DNA of 27,195 nucleotides, taken from Planctomycetota bacterium. GTDB lineage: Bacteria > Planctomycetota > Brocadiia > JAJRTI01. The notes under the pieces were generated by a model that ran no database searches, was not told the origin of the DNA, and saw only the letters and a program-made list of their open reading frames with translations. Of this stretch, positions 22,137 through 27,195 are shown one piece after another (position 1 is the stretch's first letter; each line of letters starts with the position of its first letter). The DNA is taken from positions 1-27,195 of the forward strand of contig JAJRTI010000596.1 of NCBI GenBank assembly GCA_024278415.1. The letters are read 5' to 3'. The position numbers were made by a program, and so were the translations under genes.

Positions 22137-22667
22137 ATGTCACGTCTCGTCACAATCATGAGCCTCACACTGGCCTGCGCGGCCGCGGCCGCGCAGGGCG
22201 TGCGCGTGTCCGCGAGTGTGGACTCGGCCACGGTGACTCCGCTCGGGACGTTTACGTTGACCATCAAGATCGAGGGAGAAGCCAAGACGTTCCCCCTGAG
22301 GCTGCCCCGACTGACGAACTTCGACGTGCTCGCGGGGCCCTCCACTGGCGTATCGACGCAGTTCATCAACGGCCGCGTGTCTCGATCCGTGAGCTACAGC
22401 TACACCCTGCGCGCCAAGCGCGCGGGCGCATACGTGATCCCCGCACTCAAGATCTCCATTCGTGGCAAGCAATACTCCACAAAGCCGATCCCGATCAAGG
22501 TGGTGAAAAGCTCCGGCAAGCGGGACCTCACGCTCGACCAGGCCGCGTTCGTCGAGTGGGCGCCAAGCAAGACCGAGGCCTACGTCTACGAACAGATCGA
22601 ACTCGCAATACGGCTCTACGTCTACAAGAACTTCCAGGCGCGGAACCTGGGCATGAGCGAGTTCTAG
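22137..22667 (+). CDS. batD: BatD, N-terminal part, ended by an in-frame TAG
   Basis: The first 176 residues of a BatD-type protein. A signal peptide (about 1-20) precedes beta-sandwich sequence typical of BatD (VDSATVTPLGTFTLTIKIEG; VSYSYTLRAKRAGAYVIPAL; KTEAYVYEQIELAIRLYV). At 22665-22667 a TAG follows MSEF; the frame continues with AGKHFLEENLGEQGP, which is normal BatD sequence. The TAG may replace a TGG (Trp) codon, which would give SEFWAGKHFLEE. The gene is thus interrupted by one nonsense codon, as batB is. No Shine-Dalgarno; the start follows CGTCCCC. Confidence 0.85.
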   Translation: MSRLVTIMSLTLACAAAAAQGVRVSASVDSATVTPLGTFTLTIKIEGEAKTFPLRLPRLTNFDVLAGPSTGVSTQFINGRVSRSVSYSYTLRAKRAGAYVIPALKISIRGKQYSTKPIPIKVVKSSGKRDLTLDQAAFVEWAPSKTEAYVYEQIELAIRLYVYKNFQARNLGMSEF

Positions 22668-22727
22668 GCGGGCAAGCACTTCCTCGAAGAGAACCTCGGC
22701 GAGCAGGGGCCGCGTGAGGACCAGGTC

Positions 22728-23951
22728 GTGCGGAACGGACTCGTCTACGACGTCCGTGAGTTCCCGTTGCGCGCGTTGTTCCCAGTCGTGCCCGGCAAGC
22801 AGACAATACCGGAGGCGACCATGCACGGCCGGCTGCTCGTGCCGCGGCGCGGCCGGCGGGGGAGGGACGTGTTCAATGACCCCTTCTTCAATGCGCCCTT
22901 CGGCGGCATGCTCGACAGCAACTACGATACGCACCGGCTTACGATGAAAGCCCCGCCGGTCACCATCACCGTGAAGCCCCTCCCCGAGGAAGGGCGCCCC
23001 GCAGACTTCGGCGGCGTCGTGGGCACATACGACCTCCAAGTCTCCATCGCGCCCAAGAAGGTCGCCCTTGGCGACGGCGTGACGCTGACCATGGTCGTGT
23101 CGGGCCAAGGCTACATCAAGGCCGTGGGCGAGCCACAGTTGGAGAGCGAAGACGGCTTCAAGGTCTATCGGTCGGAAGTGACGAGCGAGCCGACGCTCCA
23201 GGACGGCATCGTCGGAGGGCGCAAAGTCTTCAAGAAGATCATCGAACCGACGCGGGCGGACCTCACCCAAGTGCCGGCCGTGGTCTTCAGCTTCTTCGAC
23301 CCCAAGGCGGGCAAGTACGTCACGCTACGCCGCGGCCCGTTCCCGCTGACCGTGGAGAAGCGGGAAAAAGAGCAGGCGCTTGTGATCGCGCCTGTGCCCA
23401 CGGATCGCGAATCCAAGCAAGAGGTGGCCATTCAGACGGAAGACATCGTGCCGATCATGGCCGCGTACTCGTCGTTCCCCAACCAAGCGGAACGGCTGTA
23501 TCGGAACCCCATCGTGCTCGCCGTGGTGGCCTTGCCGCCGTTCATTCTGCTGGTGAGCCTGCTCGTGCAGCGCCGGCGCGAGCGCCTGGTCACCGACACC
23601 GGCTATGCACGCGCACACCGCGCACTGGCATCCGCCAAAGAACGCCTGGCCCAGGCCAAGCGCATGCTCAACTCCGAGTCCGCGCAGGAGGCGTCGGGCA
23701 AGCTCGCACAGGCGCTCAGATCGTTCATCGCGGACAAGCTCGACGTGCCGCCCGCGAGCGTGTCGCCCATGTCCCTAGACGATCTGCTCACGGAGGCCCG
23801 CGTTGGCGCCAGCCTCATCGCGCGCACGCGCGACGCGCTCGAAGCGTGCGACCAGGCGCGCTTCTCGGCCGGCGCGGAGGGGCACAAGCCTCTCGACAAG
23901 CTGTACGACGCCGTCGCGCACCTGGTCCGCGAACTCGACAAACAACTCTGA
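22728..23951 (+). CDS. batD: BatD, C-terminal part, same frame after the TAG
   Basis: The remaining ~427 residues of batD in the same frame; homology resumes at 22668, while the coordinates start at a GTG with an AGG-type site upstream. The segment contains VYDVREFPLRALFPVVPGKQ, a Phe/Asn/Gly-rich linker, a second BatD beta domain (YDLQVSIAPKKVALGDGVTL; SGQGYIKAVGEPQLESEDGF), a membrane helix (residues ~457-476 of the full frame) and a cytoplasmic helical tail with SGKLAQALRSFIADKLDVPP. BatD is the membrane-bound, largely extracytoplasmic member of the Bat complex. Without read-through this part lacks a signal peptide and could not be exported normally. Confidence 0.85.
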   Translation: MRNGLVYDVREFPLRALFPVVPGKQTIPEATMHGRLLVPRRGRRGRDVFNDPFFNAPFGGMLDSNYDTHRLTMKAPPVTITVKPLPEEGRPADFGGVVGTYDLQVSIAPKKVALGDGVTLTMVVSGQGYIKAVGEPQLESEDGFKVYRSEVTSEPTLQDGIVGGRKVFKKIIEPTRADLTQVPAVVFSFFDPKAGKYVTLRRGPFPLTVEKREKEQALVIAPVPTDRESKQEVAIQTEDIVPIMAAYSSFPNQAERLYRNPIVLAVVALPPFILLVSLLVQRRRERLVTDTGYARAHRALASAKERLAQAKRMLNSESAQEASGKLAQALRSFIADKLDVPPASVSPMSLDDLLTEARVGASLIARTRDALEACDQARFSAGAEGHKPLDKLYDAVAHLVRELDKQL

Positions 23952-23969
23952 CCCGCGACGGGAGCGCGG

Positions 23970-24908
23970 TTGGCGATCATGGCATCCCTATCACATCTGG
24001 ACCGGGCCGCGGCGCCCTGCTTCGTGCTGCTCGCGCTCGCCGCGCACGCTCTGGCCGCGGCAGGCCTGACGACGGACGAAGCCATCAAACGCTTCAAGGA
24101 TGCCAACGATCTGTACGACCAGGGCGAAGCCGCTGCCGCCGCCCAAAAGCCCGCCCAGGCGCGCAAGCTCTTCCAGCAAGCCGTGGCTCAATACGAGGCC
24201 ATCCTCGACGCCGGCCACCACAACGGCCAGATCTTCTTCAACCTCGGCAACGCCTACTACCGCCTGGGCAAGATCGGCAAGGCCATCGCCAACTACCTGC
24301 GCGCACAGCGCCTCATGCCGCGCAGCGCATCCGTCGAGGAAAACCTGCGCCAAGCATTGCGCCTGGCCGAGGACAAAACGGCCACGCGCCGCGTCCCGGA
24401 GCTGGTCTCGGTCATGTTCTTCTGGTACTTCCTCCTCAACTTCGACGAGTTACTCGTGGCCACGCTTGTGGCGTACACGGTGCTCGCGGGGCTGCTCCTC
24501 ATTATGATCTTCAAGCGCCGCGTTTGGCTCAAGCACATGAGCCTCTGGTGCGGCGTCATCTTCGCGGTGCTGGCCGTGTCCCTCGCCGCCAAGTTCCAGC
24601 GCGACGTGCTCACCCAGCGCGGCGTGGTGACCGCGAAGGAGGTCACGGTGCGCTATGGCAACGGCGCACATTACACGGTGAAGTTCACCGTCCACGAAGG
24701 CGCCCAGTGCGTGCTGCTCGATGAACAGCCCGATGGCGACGGCCGGCCGTGGCTGAAAGCAACCTTCCTCGTCGAGATGCGCAAGACGGGCGAAGACGAG
24801 GCCGCGCCCGCGGAGCAGCGCACAGGCTGGGTGCCCGCGAGCGCGGTCGAGACGCTCGCGTGGCGCGCGCACAACGCCGGCGCAGGCGCGGGGGGAGGCA
24901 AGTCGTGA
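23970..24908 (+). CDS. batE: BatE, TPR and SH3-like membrane protein
   Basis: A 312-aa protein with a signal peptide (about residues 4-29), TPR repeats (about 35-135; IFFNLGNAYYRLGKIGKAIA), two membrane helices (about 152-180 and 190-208) and an SH3-like C-terminal domain (about 215-300) with VTVRYGNGAHYTVKFTVHEG and the closing GWVPASAVETL. This is the standard BatE architecture and it follows batD, completing batABCDE. The TTG at 23970 has GGGAG five bases upstream; an ATG three codons later (23979) is an alternative. Its stop overlaps the next gene's start (GTGA). Confidence 0.9.
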   Translation: MAIMASLSHLDRAAAPCFVLLALAAHALAAAGLTTDEAIKRFKDANDLYDQGEAAAAAQKPAQARKLFQQAVAQYEAILDAGHHNGQIFFNLGNAYYRLGKIGKAIANYLRAQRLMPRSASVEENLRQALRLAEDKTATRRVPELVSVMFFWYFLLNFDELLVATLVAYTVLAGLLLIMIFKRRVWLKHMSLWCGVIFAVLAVSLAAKFQRDVLTQRGVVTAKEVTVRYGNGAHYTVKFTVHEGAQCVLLDEQPDGDGRPWLKATFLVEMRKTGEDEAAPAEQRTGWVPASAVETLAWRAHNAGAGAGGGKS

Positions 24909-26038
24909 AGGTCGTCATCGCGCCTGACTCGCTCAAGGAGTGCATGAGCGCGCTCCAAGTCGCGCAGGCCATCGAGGCCGGTGTGCGCCGCGGGGCCCCA
25001 GACGCGGAAACGGTGCTGGTGCCCATGGCCGATGGCGGCGAGGGCACGGTCGATGCACTCGTGGCCGCGACCGACGGCGAAACCGTAGCGACAGAGGTCG
25101 TCGGCCCGTTGGGCAAGCCTGTGGACGCGGTGTGGGGCATGCTCGGCGACCGCGCGACCGCGGTGATCGAGATGGCCGCGGCCTCGGGGCTGCCGCTCGT
25201 GCCGCCACAGGAGCGCAACCCCCTCGTGGCATCGACTTTCGGCACCGGCGAGTTGGTCCGCGCCGCGCTCGACCGCGGCGCCAAGAAGATCATCATCGGC
25301 ATCGGAGGCAGCGCGACCGTGGACGCCGGCGCCGGCATGGCGCAGGCCCTCGGTGCGAAGCTGCTCGACGACGCGGGCGAGTCTCTGGGCCCGGGCGGCG
25401 GCCAACTCGACCGGCTGGCTCGTATCGACCTGGCCGGGCTCGACGACCGCGTCGCCAGCCTCGAGGTGCTCGTCGCGTCGGACGTGAACAACCCTCTGCT
25501 TGGCGACGACGGCGCGGCGCGCACCTTCGGCCCGCAGAAGGGCGCCACGCCCGAGATGGTCGAGACGCTCGAAAGCAACTTGCGCCACTTCGCGGACGTC
25601 GTCGAGCGCAACCTCGGCGTGCGCGTGCACGACGTGCCCGGCGCCGGCGCAGCCGGCGGACTGGGCGCAGGCCTCATCGTATTCCTCGACGCGAAGCTCC
25701 GGCTTGGCATTGATATCGTCCTCGACGCGGTCGGCTTCGACCAGCGCATCGCCGGCGCAGACCTCGTCATCACAGGCGAAGGCATGATGGACTGGCAGTC
25801 CGCGTTCGGCAAGACGCCCATTGGCGTGGCTAAGGCCGCGAAGCGGCAAGCCATCCCGGTGGTGGCCATTGTCGGCGCGCTTGGCAAGGACCGGAGCCGC
25901 GTGCTCGACGCCGGCATCGACGCGTACTTCGCCATCGCAGACGGCCCCATCACGCTCGAACAGTCCATGGCCCGCGCGGCCGAATTGCTGGCCGAAACGG
26001 CCGAGCAAGCCGTGCGCACGTTCCTGCTTGGCGGCTAG
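24905..26038 (+). CDS. glxK: Glycerate kinase (GarK/GlxK family)
   Basis: A 377-aa cytoplasmic kinase phosphorylating glycerate. Motifs of the family are present: APDSLKECMSALQVAQAIE at the N-terminus, PMADGGEGTVDAL (about 40-52), IGIGGSATVDAGAGMAQALG (about 130-149), GAGAAGGLGAGL (about 247-258) and DLVITGEGMMDWQSAFGKTP. The GTG at 24905 overlaps the batE stop and has GGGGAGG six bases upstream, so it is probably co-translated although its metabolic role seems unrelated. Length matches the family (about 375-385 aa). Whether it makes 2- or 3-phosphoglycerate cannot be told from sequence alone. Confidence 0.95.
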   Translation: MKVVIAPDSLKECMSALQVAQAIEAGVRRGAPDAETVLVPMADGGEGTVDALVAATDGETVATEVVGPLGKPVDAVWGMLGDRATAVIEMAAASGLPLVPPQERNPLVASTFGTGELVRAALDRGAKKIIIGIGGSATVDAGAGMAQALGAKLLDDAGESLGPGGGQLDRLARIDLAGLDDRVASLEVLVASDVNNPLLGDDGAARTFGPQKGATPEMVETLESNLRHFADVVERNLGVRVHDVPGAGAAGGLGAGLIVFLDAKLRLGIDIVLDAVGFDQRIAGADLVITGEGMMDWQSAFGKTPIGVAKAAKRQAIPVVAIVGALGKDRSRVLDAGIDAYFAIADGPITLEQSMARAAELLAETAEQAVRTFLLGG

Positions 26039-26067
26039 GGAACGCGGGGACGTGGCGCCCTTGGAGT

Positions 26068-26089
26068 GCGCCGGCTTGACGGCGCTTTT
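26068..26089 (+). terminator. Hairpin-T terminator after glycerate kinase
   Basis: GCGCCG (26068-26073) and CGGCGC (26080-26085) with a GCTTGA loop are followed by TTTT. It lies 30 bases after the stop. Confidence 0.65.
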
Positions 26090-26094
26090 CTGGC

Positions 26095-26116
26095 GCGGCA
26101 GCTTGGCGCCGCTTTT
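26095..26116 (+). terminator. Second hairpin-T structure in tandem
   Basis: GCGGC (26095-26099) and GCCGC (26108-26112), extended by an inner GC/GC pair past a bulged A, are followed by TTTT. The layout and core GGC-TTG-GC resemble the preceding hairpin, suggesting two related units. Confidence 0.55.
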
Positions 26117-26186
26117 GTCGGGATCCGCGTCGGACACATTGACATGCGTGCTGTGGCGTCCTTCCGCTGATTCGTCGCGTCCCATG

Positions 26187-26225
26187 AATTCGTTGCTATT
26201 CCCACAAGAGGAGAGGCAACGAATT
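26187..26225. repeat. Inverted repeat enclosing a strong ribosome-binding site
   Basis: AATTCGTTGC (26187-26196) and GCAACGAATT (26216-26225) are perfect inverted copies. The loop contains GAGGAGAGG (26208-26216), a strong Shine-Dalgarno sequence. A TTG at 26224 lies seven bases after it, in frame with thiL. The core matches the inverted repeat upstream of htrA. Confidence 0.75.
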
Positions 26226-26331
26226 GATAGAACGCAACGAACCCTCAACCAATCCTCCCTTCCGCATCCGTGGGCCATTACTGGTCACGGACGTGGACAT
26301 CCTGCGCCAGTCACCTTTGTCGTTCCTCACC

Positions 26332-27195
26332 ATGCCCAAGCGCAAAACGGAATTCGAACTGATCGAGTGGATCCGGCGCCAGCGCAAGCACGCCGGCCGC
26401 ACGCGTATTGGCATCGGCGACGACTGTGCGGCGCTCGATTTCCGGGACGGCGAGACGTGCCTCGTCACCACGGACGCGCTGGTGGACGGAGTCCACTTCG
26501 ACCTGGCCGCGGCGAAGCCGGAGCTTGTGGGCCGCAAGGCGATCGCGGTGAGCGTCAGCGACGTGGCGGCCATGGCCGGCCGGCCCGTTGCGGCCGTGGT
26601 CACGACCGCGTTCCCCCATGACGCGCCGGCCGCCCTGCCCGAGCGCCTGTGCAAAGGCCTCGCGGCCGCGTGCGACGAGTTTGGCGTCGATCTCGTCGGC
26701 GGCGACGTGGTTGGCGCGCCAGGGCCGCTCACCATCACGTCGACGGTCATCGGCGCGGTGAAGAAAGGGCAGGAACTGCGCCGCAGTGGCGCGAAGGTCG
26801 GCGACGCGATCCTCGTGACCGGCGAGTTGGGCGGCTCGATCCTCGGCAAGCATCTCAGCTTCACCCCGCGCGTGCGCGAGGCGCGGTCGCTCGCGCGGCG
26901 CTTCAAGATTCATTCGATGATCGACCTCAGCGACGGCCTCTCCCGCGACCTCGGCCATATCCTCGACGAGTCCGGCGGCCTCGCGGCGCAACTCGACGCG
27001 GCCGCGATCCCATGCGCCAACGCGGCGCGTGAGCTGTCCAAGCAATCGGGCCGCCCCGCGCTGTGGCACGCGCTGAACGACGGGGAGGACTTCGAACTGC
27101 TCTTCACTGCGAGCCAAGCCGAGGCCGAGCGCATCGCGAAGCGCTGGCGCGGCGAGCCGCGCGTGCGCATCATCGGCGAGATCGTGAAAGGCCGC
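26332..27195 (+). CDS. thiL: Thiamine-monophosphate kinase, 3' end missing
   Basis: The first 288 codons of ThiL, which phosphorylates thiamine monophosphate to the diphosphate cofactor; the frame is open to the window edge. Motifs are GIGDDCAAL (Asp30-Asp31, Mg/ATP site), TTDALVDGVHFD, SVSDVAAMAGRP, VGGDVVG (about 122-128), VTGELGGS, MIDLSDGLSRDLGHI and NDGEDFELLF. The ATG at 26332 gives a normal ThiL N-terminus (KTEFELIEWIRR) but has no Shine-Dalgarno. The same frame is open upstream to a TTG at 26224 with GAGGAGAGG at optimal distance, which would add 36 residues not usual in the family. It is separated from the bat operon by terminator-like hairpins, so probably has its own promoter. Confidence 0.92.
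   Translation, partial: MPKRKTEFELIEWIRRQRKHAGRTRIGIGDDCAALDFRDGETCLVTTDALVDGVHFDLAAAKPELVGRKAIAVSVSDVAAMAGRPVAAVVTTAFPHDAPAALPERLCKGLAAACDEFGVDLVGGDVVGAPGPLTITSTVIGAVKKGQELRRSGAKVGDAILVTGELGGSILGKHLSFTPRVREARSLARRFKIHSMIDLSDGLSRDLGHILDESGGLAAQLDAAAIPCANAARELSKQSGRPALWHALNDGEDFELLFTASQAEAERIAKRWRGEPRVRIIGEIVKGR

Noticed and set aside
18904..23951. Reassignment of TAA or TAG as sense codons in this genome
   Set aside because: TAA ends the permease, GldG-like and HtrA genes, and TAG ends the ABC ATPase, DUF4340, DUF58, PpiC-type, BatC and glycerate kinase genes at natural family ends, so global reassignment is not supported.
24749..24904. Longer glycerate kinase starting at 24749
   Set aside because: The extra 52 residues are Arg-rich shadow sequence of batE; the GTG at 24905 has a strong ribosome-binding site and the normal family N-terminus.
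26039..26331. Possible TPP riboswitch upstream of thiL
   Set aside because: The conserved CTGAGA and other TPP aptamer blocks are absent; only hairpin-T units and an inverted repeat were seen.

Overview
The window looks like a chromosomal segment from a GC-rich bacterium with a double-membrane type envelope. The gene set is an F-type ATPase operon, a GldA/F/G-type ABC system with DUF4340 protein, and a MoxR-DUF58-BatABCDE locus with HtrA and PpiC-type proteins. Several intercistronic starts lack a Shine-Dalgarno (SD) sequence. Together these suggest Planctomycetota or a neighbouring deep lineage, but no marker gene here fixes the taxonomy, so that is an inference.

Layout. Minus strand, 1-1763: atpZ, an atpI-like gene, atpB and the 5' end of atpE, read leftwards. 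A 334-bp divergent gap (1764-2097) holds a good sigma70-type promoter pointing right and a weaker one pointing left. Plus strand, 2098-10108: ABC ATPase, ABC-2 permease, a double-length GldG-like protein and a five-repeat DUF4340 protein, closed by a hairpin-T terminator at 10127-10154. Plus strand, 10395-26038: htrA, a membrane protein, moxR, a DUF58 protein, a PpiC-type isomerase, a second related membrane protein, then batA, batB, batC, batD, batE and glycerate kinase, closed by two tandem hairpin-T structures at 26068-26116. The 5' part of thiL runs off the right end.

Function. The first plus-strand operon is probably an envelope ABC system whose large periplasmic domains are carried by the GldG-like and DUF4340 proteins. 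The second combines a MoxR AAA+ ATPase with several vWA proteins and TPR partners (the Bat 'aerotolerance' set), plus a periplasmic protease/chaperone (HtrA) and a membrane-anchored prolyl isomerase, which points to envelope protein maturation or stress.

Most unusual features. (1) At least nine intercistronic gaps are filled with tandem seven-base repeats from several different families. Many begin in or just after the upstream stop codon and run to within a few bases of the next start, and some face each other as inverted arms. Since 7 is not a multiple of 3, arrays whose unit contains a stop trinucleotide place stops in all three frames. (2) batB and batD are each interrupted by one in-frame stop (TAA, TAG), with the reading frame otherwise intact on both sides. 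(3) batC carries four Ig-like repeats between its TPR part and its C-terminal tail. (4) The GldG-like protein is a tandem duplication. (5) atpB has an inserted hydrophobic stretch of about 65 residues. Several other intergenic palindromes are present.
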